Of a stretch of DNA of 64,000 nt, positions 32,389-44,644 are shown piece after piece. The translations under genes and the position numbers were made by a program. Location of the stretch: assembly GCA_003049465.1 (NCBI GenBank), contig PYSS01000024.1, positions 186,001-250,000 of the forward strand, given 5' to 3'. The DNA is from Magnaporthiopsis rhizophila (taxonomy: Eukaryota > Ascomycota > Sordariomycetes > Magnaporthales > Magnaporthaceae). The notes below the pieces were generated by a model. The model saw only the letters and a list, made by a program, of their open reading frames with translations. It was not told where the DNA came from and ran no database searches. Numbering within the stretch: the stretch's first letter is position 1; every line of letters begins with the position of its first letter.

Positions 32389-35077
32389 TGTGGCGGATGT
32401 GAGAACCTGGTGTGCAGTGTGTTGGGAACGAAACAAGGATTCGAGACGTGTAGAGAAAGATACAGCCCCCGAAATAGGGGATTTTCAAACCCAGCCAATA
32501 AGACACTGGCAGCGGGTCCCTAAGGAGGGCGGGGAACTTCCACGCCGACAACCCCAACGTCCTTGACGCGGCCGCGTTGCCCGGTCCTTCCAAAAACAGA
32601 AGGAGCTCCCCCTTCCACGGACTGTGCCTCTGCACCGGCCAGTAAACAAACCCACGACCGTACGCCACGATCTGAAGGCCTTGGAACCTTGCCAAGGACA
32701 TCCGACATATACACAGCCACTGGCAAATGTAGAGATTAAAGATGATGGTTGCAACGTGGAAGCATTTAAAGCCCGCGTATGCTGACATTATGTCATAGCG
32801 AGAAGCTCGAATTGTGGAAGCAGGGAACAGGTTTGAATCCTGCATGGCTAGAGATCCAGGGCAAAGGGAAGGCAGAAGGCAGGGTTAAGAAGGGCAAAGC
32901 TAAAACAAGGGGATGCGGTGCTGCACGTCCATCGACGAGAGCCTTTCCTGTTGGACCGTCCATGTGCGTCCACCAGCCGACCTTCTGCACTGAGTTCGAG
33001 GCTCTGCACTAGCTAGGCCATCTGTGCTGGATGCGGGCAGCAGGGATTTGGTTCCAGCCCACCGCAGCAAAGCAAGCAGGATATGTGCGTGACAAATGGA
33101 AGAGAAAAGGGCGTGAGGAAGGTTGGGGGCTTAAAAGGAACAACACAAAAGAAACGAATCAAGTCGAGGATGAAGCAGCCGATGTGTAGTTACCATAAGG
33201 GGTTGAGTAGGAAGCGAAAATAAATCAAGGAGCTGGGAGGCAGGCTTGATATATGAATGGTGGGGCAGAAACGAGGTGCTGGGCCATCATGGCTGTTCTT
33301 GGATACACTCGGAATCCCTTCAGAGCAGAGAGGTTTGAGCCATGGTGCATTGGCACGATGTGCTCGAAACTTTTGGCCGTGAAGGGTGATCATGGCAGAG
33401 AGGCATGTCGAAGGTATTCGGAAGAAAGACAGCCAGCTCCTGAGCTTTATGATGCAAGGAGCGTCGCAAATAATACTCGAGGAAAGCAGAGTAGGGTCTT
33501 GGTAAGAGGGGATGGAGACGGGGCTAGGCCATACGGCAGAGATTCGCGTGGTGAAGGCAAAAGGGAGGCGGGCGATAGCGAAGGAACAGTAAAGGAGGAG
33601 AAGAAAGATGAGACAAACTTACTGATGGGGCGTAAGGACAAGGGTGCCGACTGGAGGGCGCAATGGCTCTACCGTATAGGTGATCTAGATATTAATCGTC
33701 AGCATGACTGTCACAGGCGTGGCTGAGAAGAGAACTGCGACTTTCTGCCGACAAAATGGCAAGTGGCGTGGATGGCCTAGAAGTCCTGAAGGCGGAAGAC
33801 GCAAGACCAGAAACGGTAGACCTGGAGACCTTGGAGACCTGGAGACGTATGGACGACATCGATATTGGCTTGAGGCAAAGGTGGTATAGGAGGGAAGTGA
33901 GGAGCCGGATGGGACACCATGAGGCAGATGGAACTTCATGAATGGGCTGAGTTCGGAAACGGGTTGTTTAGGTTAGGGAGCCGGGTGATACGGGAGGGAA
34001 GACAGGGTATTCCCAAGTGCTTGCTCAAGAAATGTTGTGATTTGTGGGTGGAGACTTGAAGGCACCCGTGGAGAAGAGGATGTAAGTTTGGTGTTGCGAG
34101 CTTCTGTTGGAATGGAGCGTCAAGTAGTGCAGGTACCGGTGGGACAAGGCAGCTCTTCAAAGAAGAGGTGTCTCTGGTTGATGAGTGCGGCGTGGCAAAG
34201 GTTGGTGATTGTGCTAGTGCTAAGGGAGAGTGTGGATCCACCGGAGTTTGGGCAGAACCGGGTTCGAGGCCTGGCTTGTTCGGTCGACGCGAGGCAACAC
34301 TGCGAGGCTCACAGGGGATGAGGATTCCCGACGGGGGCCCCAGCATCACCAGTCGACATGAAAACATGCCAGTACCCAGTTGGCGGACGTCTCGCTCAGA
34401 CTTGAGCCTTGGGTTTTCAGGGGGGACGTGCGTAGGAGTCTCTGGTTGGATGGGTGCTCTCTGGCTTGGCCTTCCAATGGGTAGGGTCGGGATATGGATC
34501 CAAGGGCTGGCCTGCATAGTTTCAGGTCTGGCGCACGCCTCAGGTTCCCGTGAGACGCCAGATGGTATTACCATGTCAAAACGCCGAAAGTGGCCAGATA
34601 GGCTATATGATTTGCAAAAATCAGAGCCCTACTTGGACTGGCGAGCTGAGGCTTTGCTCGGTGCAGCAAAGGAGAGACTCCGTGGTTCGCAGACGCAGAA
34701 CCCACCCTTCCAACGGGGGCTTGTGGGATAACATAGAGCGGCGAAATAGGCACGCCGGTAAGATGATATATCAACACGCCAAGAAGGGCATGACAACTGT
34801 CAGAGGCAGGCAGACGAGGGTAGTGGAATGATGGGGTCCTGTCTTGAACTTGGGCACCCGCGCTCTTCTCGGTGGTCTGTTCATGGGTTTGGCCACGACC
34901 GGGGTGAATGTTCGAGATGGAGATGCCAACTAAGCAGGGAGATCCAGGTAAGAGAGTTGGATGGCATGGTGTCTAGAGATCAGGCTAACTGGGCGTAGGA
35001 ACGCGCCCGAGGTCTTTGTATGTGTATTTGGGGACGATTCGATTCGAGTGGGATGAGCGGAAGACAGAAACTCTGGG
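32389..35077. other. Long upstream region of the minus-strand pair, no conserved gene
   Basis: The minus strand is pyrimidine-rich, as fungal promoters and leaders are. A minus-strand donor CAGTAAGTTTG lies near 33,617, with a possible acceptor TATCTAG near 33,681 closing an upstream intron, so non-coding leader exons are possible. None of the frames on either strand contains a recognisable domain. Confidence 0.4.
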
Positions 35078-35636
35078 TTAGACATCCAACTGGAGTCCTG
35101 GCACGAGAGATGGCCATTTGACAGACCAGATACATCCGATCTGAGAGGGAGACGGGCGGATTGTCGAAGTGAGGTAAAGCCTGACGACTGGGAGACGAAG
35201 GCGAGGAGACTGTAGAGTGTCGAGCGGATAGCCAGTTCGGGCGCAGTGATGCGTGTGCAAGTCCACTCGCCTAGGAGGACGTCTTGATGGGTGTGTAGTG
35301 GCAGTGGTGTCGTAGCCAAGTGTCGACGCTTCCCCGTCACACGGGCGTCGGGCAGACCCAGGATAAACCAGTATGGGGCGGCGTTGCGCTTGGTGTGTTA
35401 CATCGGCCAACTAGAGAGGGTCAGCGGGAAGGTTTCTAAGTAAGGTATGGGAAACAAGAGCGGGGAGGAGGGAGGGAATTCAACTTGACACATACCAGAA
35501 GGCGCATGTGTACTGGCGGAGACGAGGTCTCCACCATGATGGAAGGATGGTGGGCACTAGACAACGCCCCGGCTGGCAAACAAGCCTGGATGGAATGTGG
35601 CGGCCGGGATCCTTGCTGGCGGTTCTCGGCAGCCAT
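35078..35636 (-). CDS. Candidate two-exon orphan ORF on the minus strand
   Basis: Exons 35636-35496 and 35410-35078 join in phase to 157 residues (start MAAENRQQGSRPPHS, end GLQLDV). The intron has a GTATGTG donor, a CTGAC branch point and a CTCTCTAG acceptor, a strong fungal signature. A further upstream exon (35991-35930, donor GTAAGT, with acceptor TTCTAG and a CTGAC before it) also joins in phase with no stop but adds no ATG. The protein has no recognisable domain and a composition close to chance, so the exons may be UTR or non-coding RNA. Confidence 0.35.
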
Positions 35637-38601
35637 CTCGACAGACCAACATGCAGCCACAGGTCGCTTTCCGACAACCAATATCCTAGGAGCGGTAGAT
35701 CGATGCCAGGTAAAGAAGCCAGGGTGCCACGTCGACAAGTGGTCCGGGTGTTTGATCCAGAAAAACAGGAGAGAAGTGTTGTGCGAATCCAGAAGCAAGC
35801 AGGCCGAGGTGGGGTACCAGGGAGGACAGCGCCGTGAGCGGGCAACCAGAATCCACGGCCGCAAATCCAGTATTGGGACAGACCGGAGACAAAGCAGCAT
35901 ACGGAAAATGGAGACAACACAAAACTTACCAAACAGAGTCGAAAGACCGCTTCAAAAACCCAGACGACTGTATATGGAGTGACCGATTATCCTAGAAGCT
36001 TTCAAGCGTGGTCAGCAGTTTGCACATGGCCGCTCTGAGATATTTTGAGGCTGGTGATGTGTGCACTGTGAAGGCCGTAAAAAGGAATGCCTGAGCTTCC
36101 GGCTGGAAGGGTGTTCGGGTTGACGTGGGATCCAGGTAGGCAGTCTAATGGCGTCGGGAACTGTCGAATACAGCCTAAGAAGCACCCGCCAGACTGCCGA
36201 GCCTGGCGGAGGATGACAGTCATGGATGCGGCGTCTGGGACGAAGCAAAGGGTGCCGTCCGGTTGGTAAGGCTGCTGGTCCCAGAGTAATGGCCAAAGCT
36301 ATATCCGACGAAGCGCAGACCTCCACAGCTCCGTGTGACAGTCTGTCGTTGCCGGCTCCCAGAGCAGCCAGATATCGCACAGGCGCTAGGCACGACGGAC
36401 AAGGGCAGGATGCTCGTTCATGAGACCAAACCCTCGGAACAGGCGGGTGGCAGTCGAGGCTGCGGCCACTCAAATAGGCAGCACACGCCATAGAGAACTC
36501 CCGTCGCGAGATAGCGTGGCTCTTGTGGCGTACAAACGCATGGTGTGGTTGCGGAATCTCCTAGATCCCGACACGAAGCTGGCCGCGATGAGGCTGTTCG
36601 AGAACCAATGGATCCGCTGGTGTTTCCGGGTTCGGGATTTCGGGGCTTCGGGGCTTCGTCGCAGACGCCATGGGGACTTGGGAGCAGGACGGCAACCGCA
36701 CCACCCAACAAGTCTGTGTCCGACGCGCGACAACGCTTCCAGGCTTATAGAGCGATTGTGATGGGACACACGGGCTCCGCGCACTCAAGCGCTTGTGGCA
36801 GTGCGACTTGGGGATATGACTCCCAGCGTAGACGTCAGAGCCAAAGCAGGACGAGAATCCTGTCGCGAACCAGAGCGAAGCCAAGCCTGAGCGAATAGTA
36901 ACGACGAGTGAAGCAGCATCGACCGCCTAGCCGCGGATAATCGCCAACAGATATTCAGATCGTCTCGACCCGGCCCAGATAGACAGTCGAGGTTGGGCCG
37001 CACTCGGAGCCCGTGAGCCATCTGAGTAGGGTGCAAGCGCATGTCGTCTCCGTTCAGGGGTAATAACAGCCTGAAACAGATCGGACAGTATCAAGTCGAT
37101 CCGGCGCACCGGTGGCTCGGTACGGGGAGATGGAAGACGGCGATGACGAATCGGAGCCATCGGAGTGCTTCCAGGGCGGTAGGGGACGAAGAGAGGGGCT
37201 CGAGTGGTCGTGGAACGCCGCGCGCGCTGTATTTTTTCTGGCTCAGGCAGTTCGCCTTGGCAACTTCTATCCGACTCTTTTGAATATCCTGCAAGCTATC
37301 GTGCGCGCGTATGCGAAGTTGAAGGGCGCTGGAGGGAGCGGAGGGCGGCGATCGCTGGGTATCGTGACCTGTCCGCCTGATGATCTTCTCCTGAATGCGC
37401 CCCAGCGCCGTCGCATCTCGCTCCCCGCGCTGGGTCCCGACCCCACCACAAATCCAAAAGGGCAACGCGCCAAAGGAAAACGCCCGCCATTGATTGCTGT
37501 CCATCACCCGCACCTCCCAGTCGATTTCCTTGTACCGTGGGCCAATGGCTTGTCTTCGAGAGATCGAGGTGTCGCGCACGCGCACATCGGCCCACTGAAA
37601 GGGCATCTGCCCACCCGCGCCGCGGCGCCAGGGGCAGAAAAAAAGGGGCGCCTCAGGGGTCCAAAGTCGCCAGGTCGATCTTCCAAGGTCGTCCAGGTCC
37701 AAGTCCGATATTTTTCACATCACAATTCACGAGGGAGCAGGCAGAGACGAGAAAGAGGGGTGGAAAAGAGTAAGGATCCTACTCACTTTTTGGGCGCCGA
37801 AAAGCAGCAAAACGTACAATGTCGCCTCGAGGGGTTCCGAAACGCCGGTATCCGCGGAAGCGACAAAAACAATAGAGCCGTATTCTCCGAAAACTCCCAC
37901 CGAGACCAATGCAGCAGGAGCGCAGGAAAGGAAGGGAGAGGGAGGGTCGAATTAACGGGGTCGAAAAGAGGCGGGGGTCGAAAAGAGGCGAGGGCCGCGA
38001 GCGACGCTGAGGTACTCCTTGTTTGTGTATTCTGCTCGCTGGGACAAGAAAACCGAGAGGCAATGTGCGGACCGAAGAGATTTTCTGGTCTGCCTTTTGT
38101 TGCAACCGTGGGGCGCGAAAATCACACACGACGTCGAGAACAGACAAAAAGAATTGCTGCGACGTTGCGGGCGACGACGGAGTGGATGCGACAGAGCAAA
38201 AAACGAGCAACCCAAGGATGGACACGACAACGAAACAAAAAAGGATGCTTCTTGAAATCGCAATGGCACGAAAAAAAGAAACGCAACCGGGCAGAGGGGT
38301 TGGGGGAGGGGAAACAGAAAGAAGAGGGTAGGGGAAGGAAGAGGAAAAGGAAAAAAAAAAAAAAGAGGGAGAGGAGAGAAGGAAGGCAAAAAAGCAGGCA
38401 CAGAGGGAGAGAGAGTGAGATGGGAAGCCGGCAGGAAGCTTGTGGAGGGATGTGGAGATGGGAGCGACTGAGGAAAAAAAAAGTCAAAACTGGGCAGTGG
38501 TGCGCCAGGGAAACTGCTGGGGATGGATGGTGAGCACTGAGAAAAGTGACTTCGTGGAGGAGGCACGAAGCCCCTGACGCACGAGGTAGCGGCGAAGTAC
38601 C

Positions 38602-38621
38602 TTTTTTTTTTTTTTTTTTTT
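38602..38621. repeat. Poly(T) tract, 20 nt, in an inverted repeat
   Basis: A pure T run flanked by GGCGAAG on the left and CTTCGCC on the right, so the flanks can pair across the run. Confidence 0.8.
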
Positions 38622-40491
38622 CCTTCGCCCAGTGGGGAGGGGGCGTGGCCCACTCGGACTGTCGGGCGTGTGCTGCCTGCGCCTGCCGCTTCAGCCCTTT
38701 CTGGCTGCTGCTACTGCTAGCATAGGTGCGTGCTTGCTGAGGGAGGGCGAGAGCAGGAAGGCACCCACCTACCCACCATCTCGTGCTGCTGTGCGTGCTT
38801 GGGTGTGTGGCCCGTCCGGCCTGCGTCCCGTGGGTGAGGTTGCGTGTGCGCTTCCATGCCGGACGGGCAGTGACCGCATTACCAAGCCACCGTCGCCAAA
38901 ACAGTGTGGGCACGCACCCGCGACGCAGAGACACCAACCAACCTAGCCCTGTACGGGTTGGGGCCAGCAGGGGGTGTGTGTGTGCCATGTGTGCGCAGTT
39001 AAGGCCAGGCATGCCTTCCCTGGGCGGGCGCAAAAGTCTCACCACCGGCGAAGCTCTAGTTTGGTCCCATCCATGCCAATCGCATCGTCGCACGCCCCCA
39101 GCCCCTGGGCAATTGGGGAGCTGGAGGGGTGCATGAAATGCCGCCCTTGCCCCAGACCGCAGCCCAGCTCCGACGGGCCAGAAACAATGTTTCAACAATT
39201 CATTGACACATAAGGCCTCCCAGCTGCTGCTGCTGCAGTGGCGCAAGCAAAGAAATGGATGCAAAAAGACAGGAGACCAAAGATGATGATCACTGCCCGT
39301 TTGTCGACCCGTCAGCAAACGTCCACACACACACCCTGTATTGTTGCTTTGCGCAGTCGGATCTCGCCGAAACATTGGGAGTGTGCGTGTGCGTTGTCCT
39401 GTCCTGTCCTCGGACTCCAAAGATGGCTCTGGGGGAGGGGCCCAGGGCGAGCGCTCAGTGCCCTCCGCCTGCCTCGCCGCAATGACCCCCTCCAGTGATT
39501 CCAGGACGAAGTTCCCTGCTCTGTTCACAAGTCACGGCTTGGTTGACAGTCCGTCAGTGGTCATCATAGAAAACCGTTTGTGTATTTTGATACCTAGCTA
39601 CCAGCCTCCATCTCGCCCTTGTGGGCTGGACGAGCAAAGCCGCAAAGAGAAGCATGCACGGCCCCCGAGCTAGCATGGCACGCCTGACCCTTGCCTGCTG
39701 TGCTGTGTTCCCATGTTCTCTCGGGTTCTGCGCTAGGTGGTAGTGCATCACAAGCCAGCCTGCCGTGCCACACACGGTCGGCCTTCCTTTGAGTCCAATT
39801 GACAGTCGGCTGCCTGGTCGCACAACCGGCGGCCCAATCTCCGCCCGCCCGGCGGGCGAGGTGAGGGGCCCAGGTATTGTTGAGGTGCGGCAAAGGGCCA
39901 AGCAAGCAAGGCTTTTGGGAAAACAGGATGCGTGTGCAGCAACCTAGGAACCCAGCGGTGCATGGGACGAGCACGGTGCCTTGTGCGCGCTCGAGTTGCA
40001 GTTTGCAGGGTGACGAAGGAGTCAGCCAGCGTCGCGACCGGGCTGAGGCGGCTCTCGACAGAACCGTGGCTCGCGCAAACGGGACCCTCCTTGGCTCCTG
40101 GGGCAGGAGAATGAGCGCTCGGTAGTGCGATCAGGTCCTGCGCGCGCAAGACAGCTTAGCGTCCGGGTGCTCCCCTGTCCCAGACATGTGAAGACACTGG
40201 AGTGGCCTGCCCTGCTGCTGGCCAAAGGGAGAGGCGAACCGACCCGAGGCAGGGCAGGGCTTCGAATCCGCCGCGCTTTCGCCATCCCCCGAATCTCGAT
40301 TACGGCTCCACCTCCCGGTGAAAGGATCACGAAACGAGTAAAAAAAGAACAAAGGGGTGAAAAGAAAGAAAAAGCCATGCCGTCGAAGAAGCGAGGACGG
40401 TGACGGATCGATGATGGGCGTGTTTGGTTGGCCAGACGCACGACGCATGTCGCAGCGCCAGGGCTATCTGGGCTCCGCTTTTCTCCCTTTC

Positions 40492-40515
40492 TTTTTTTTT
40501 TTTTTTTTTTTTTTT
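40492..40515. repeat. Poly(T) tract, 24 nt
   Basis: Uninterrupted T run within a longer pyrimidine-rich segment. No gene is nearby. Confidence 0.85.
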
Positions 40516-43500
40516 CGTTTTTCTTTTTTCCCCTGCCGCGTCCGCGTGGAATCTGCCCGCCTTCCCCAACAAAAACACGGGAGCGGAAAGTTTTGATCTG
40601 GCACGATGCCGTTATCTCTAATGATCATCACTCGGAGGCTGCTCTTTTCTTTTTTTCTTCCCAAAAACCCACACCTAGGGATTGGATGCTCGTTGACTCA
40701 CTTGCATCGGCCTAAATGGGCCGACGTGAGAGGATGATGCCCGTCGGGGCGGAGCTCGATCTTGGCGACATCAGGATTGCGAGTTGGTTCATCGAACAAA
40801 AAACATTGAAAAAAGCACAAGGGAATACGACAGCACCGGCCGTGATAGCCCCTGTGTTTGGGCGATATAAAATCCAATGACCTTTGCTGAGACCTGCACG
40901 CCCTGTGTTCTTCTGGCCCTCATCGCACAGAGACACACAGCGCGGGTACAGGAAACATGACAGCTATCCGGGCTGACGTCGGAGCAGCACACCATTAGCT
41001 TCCCACCAGGTCGCTAGAAGCAGCAAGGCGGACCAACCGCCGTGCAGCCAGCCCCTCCCTCTCCGTCCCCACCCCGACAGCCTTCCCGACGCCTCCGAAC
41101 CGAACATTCTCATACGAAGAAAGCTGTATGCCTCGTGCGTCGTACCTCTCTCCAATACGCAACCGCCATTGCGGTCGGCAATAAAACGGTGTGGAAGATG
41201 TCCGTCATTTCACCTTTTAGCTGGATTTTACTCGTCACTTCTTCCACACACACACACACACGCCTGACCGCCAAGACGCCACAGGCGTAAAGGGCAATCG
41301 CCCGAGGATCGACCAGAGATCTCCCTTGCTTTAATGACTCCGTTAACTCTAACGTCAACAGGCTTGTTTCTTTTTTTTCTTTTTCTCCTTTAGGATTGGG
41401 CCGGTTCCCCCGCTTTTTTAGGCTAGACTTTTTTTTTGCTTTTCTCGAATCTTCCCGGAGCACACCCTGGCTCTCTTCGATTTTCCTCTTTGTGCTCCCT
41501 AACCCCCTTCATCTCGTGCGCGTGCAGCAGCTACTAGCTGGGGACCCTGCCGCCATTGTTTCGCCATTCTGCCTCCCTGCTGCTGTACCTAGTGGGCAGC
41601 TCGAACTCAACAACACCAGTCTCGTGTGGGAAGCTCCCAGACGAGAAATCATTTCCCAGTTTTTCTTTGGTCCCGTATCCATAAAATAACGGTGCCTTGT
41701 ACGAGTCAGCTTCCCGTGATGTGCCCCTGCTCAAACTGTGTGACCGCACCATGTTGGCTGACGGCCGACGAGTTCAAATGGGGATAAACCTTGCCTCGGG
41801 TTCGTGACAACAAAATGCGGACATCACTAGCGGCGCAGCAGAGCAAACGGCAAAAGAGGGAGTGCGTCTATCAACCGTGTCCTCTGCGGGTAATTGATGG
41901 GTGGGTGGGTGGTTGCGAAATGGGCCTCTTTCATGCGTCCCCCATTTAGGGTCGATCGAGCCAGGGAGGGCCGCAAGGTACACAGCAGGTACCCTCTTCG
42001 GTTTCCGAGCATCCCTTGCTCACTGTGTGCAAAAGTGAGCGAAAAGGGCCGAGCTCCAGAAAAAAAAAACCCCCACCATCAATGGGGACCCCACCTCGAG
42101 CACCCATCATCATGCAAAATTTCGGAGGCCGAGTCAAGAGACTCAGGGTTAGAAACAAAAACATGGTGTTCTTGTTGACGGGGAGGGAGTATAACGGCAT
42201 CATTCATGACGCCGCCGGGTCGGGCATCCAGACCAGGAAGAAGGACGTATGGTTTTCTCATTGCCTGGTTCAAAGAGTAATTGTCTGTGGCCGGAAGCCC
42301 ACGGCCCGAAGCTCTCGCCAAAGGTGGAGACAGATCGCGCTTTTTTTTGCTCTTGCGTTCTGCTTCCCATTTTCTTCGTCCCTCTCTCCATTCTGACTCC
42401 CTCGAATCCTTGTCCTGGCCCGTCCAGTCCACCCTCGGCACCGACGAAAAATAAAAAGCCTTGGTGCCCCACTGGAAGATATGCCCAATTGCATCATCAG
42501 AAGAGACAGGTTCATCCCCATCACCGCTCGCACTAGTAGGGCAAAGGTGGGCACAACATATTGGCTTCATGTGCGCCATCCAGCCACTGCAGAAGAGACA
42601 CGTGAAGTACTAGTATGCCCGAGAGAGAAAAGGGGTTCGCGCTTGATGATGGATGTGTGGGTAGTTTGGTGGTCAGCAGGAAGCAGAACCAACACGTGTG
42701 GACCAGTGGCCACTCGCTTCTCGCTTTGCTGCCTTGCTGGGCGTGCACGCCGGCGGCGCAGTAGTGTGCATTTGCTAGCGATTGAGGGGTCGTAAGGCGC
42801 GCGCGCAATCTCACCGAACCCATATCTTCGGAGGTCGATCAACCGTGGACTTCTGCCCCTCCAAAGGCCCCGCGTATCGGCCTGCCGACATCCGGGCCGT
42901 GTTCTCATGGCCTGATGGCGCGAACCAATGCCGGTAGAAAAGAAAAAGGTCACTTCCGTCTCGTCATTGGTGATTCGTTACGGACTAGCATCGAGGCCGG
43001 CTCCCTGTCTTTTTCATTTTTTTCGGCCGCAAAGCTTGGATGGACCGACCCAACATTTTGGCCGTTGTTGGCATGTGATTCAATATTCCGAGGGTGGCGC
43101 TGCTTGTGTACTCGTCTTCATACGGCCTCTTGGCTAGACGCTAGACGAGGGGTACATGTTTTTCCCGTTCGCCTATGGGGAATCCCTCTTCGACCGGACC
43201 GACGTGGGCGGGGAGTGCACCATGTACTGCGGCATATGTATGACCCGTCGCGGACATCAGGATGTGCGCCCAGAGCGACCACGTTATACCCTGTGGTGAC
43301 GCGCAGATGCCTCCCACTCATCCGCCAGATACGACAATGGCCCCGGCTGGAAATTGCACTGTGGTCGCTGCAAGGTACCCGCTGAAGACCGTGGTTGCGC
43401 GGCCCAACAAAAGATACATCTTCTGGGGCAAGGACAATGGGTACAGCGATGATCATAGGCCAGTCATTGGGAAGAGAGGTATCACCTGCGTTAGTAGGGT

Positions 43501-44644
43501 CCCTGCGGACAAGGTAGGCCTGTGTTATGAGGGAGTCACTTCAAATTTTCTCAGTGGGTTGAACAAACCTGGCAGACAACATCTCGCCGAGCTTGCCGGG
43601 GCGCCGCGTGTCTGTTTAGCCGGCTGGTAGCAGGCGGGAGGACTTTCCACTGAAGCGATTTTGCGGGTAAAAAAAATGGCGAGCAGAATGGAAACGACTA
43701 GCCGGGAAAGTGTTTGAGGTGGCGTGGATATAAAAGACACACTCTCGAGATAGGTTTAGTGTTCTCCAAGAGGATAGGCAGATCGCTAGCAGCGGCAAAT
43801 ACAAGTCGTTCACCAGCAACTTCAGCTGATCCATGCGGAGCGAAAGCCATGGCCCGGGAAGCTCGCGAGATGTGATTATGCCCCTGTATCTAGCGCCGTC
43901 AATTTCGCAGACAAGCAACGCTGCTGGAGCTTGCTCCTCCAACAACCAAATGGCAGGACAGATGTAGGCTGAACCACAAAACTTGCTAGGCTACGAGATA
44001 AATACATGTATTTATAACTCTACATATACATGCACCTGGTCATTTTATTCAGCAGCCAGACCATCGCGATGCACGCTGCCCAAATCAGGGGCATGGCAAT
44101 AACAGATCCCCGCCAGACGCAGCCCGAACGGGTGTCATGTCACGTGATGATAACTTTAAATCTACAGCAAACGCACATTTGGCTGATAACGGCACCACCG
44201 GCGACCGGGATCTAGGCTGGAGCCCCGCCACGCAAGCCGACCATCACCCAGGTCCACGAGGCGACTGGAGACCTAGCCTGGACCTACGTGAGCACACTGC
44301 TGACTGGAATGCTCAGGCAACCCGCACTTACGAACAACGGGAGCGCTCGCTTCATATCTATAAGGAAGCTTCAAATATCGATAGTTGACTGGACTATTTG
44401 ATGAGTGACTCGAACCCATCATCCACTATCTCTGTTGTTGTTTTCCGGCTTCATCGGCACATATCCCGCTCCACCTGCTCGATACATCGATACATTGATT
44501 CGTCAATACTTCCATCTCATCTTGTATCGTCGTACCTCCACCCATCAAGACGCGACGGCTGCTCCCGCCTGCCTACCAAACGGTACTTCGTGAGCCAACT
44601 ACCGAACCGCTGTCGAGCCCTCCCGGCAGGCCGGTCGCTTCATA

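Larger units (their letters stand above)
35992..44644. other. Extended stretch without conserved genes
   Basis: About 8.6 kb in which no family could be recognised. Up to about 38,600 the plus strand is purine-rich (minus pyrimidine-rich), with a GTGAGT donor on minus near 37,787. From 38,600 to 44,640 there are poly(T) tracts, a (CA)n run at about 41,246-41,261 and many short frames. The last 0.5 kb should hold the ECM29 promoter, with pyrimidine-rich sequence at 44,420-44,600. Confidence 0.45.

Noticed and set aside
32790..32870. Possible tRNA (GGTTTGAATCC T-loop-like sequence)
   Set aside because: The T arm is imperfect, and the downstream acceptor strand has no matching 5' partner about 70 nt upstream.
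34190..34290. Possible tRNA (GGTTCGAGGCC T-loop-like sequence)
   Set aside because: A reasonable T arm, but no complementary acceptor stem, anticodon arm or D arm.
37112..38533. 473-codon plus-strand ORF
   Set aside because: It lies in purine-rich low-complexity DNA, yields Lys/Arg/Glu/Gly-rich sequence with no domain, and the opposite strand has an equally long open frame over the same DNA.
38122..39528. 468-codon minus-strand ORF
   Set aside because: Composition is driven by pyrimidine-rich sequence and the 20-nt T run (Phe/Ser/Leu stretches); no domain or splice support.
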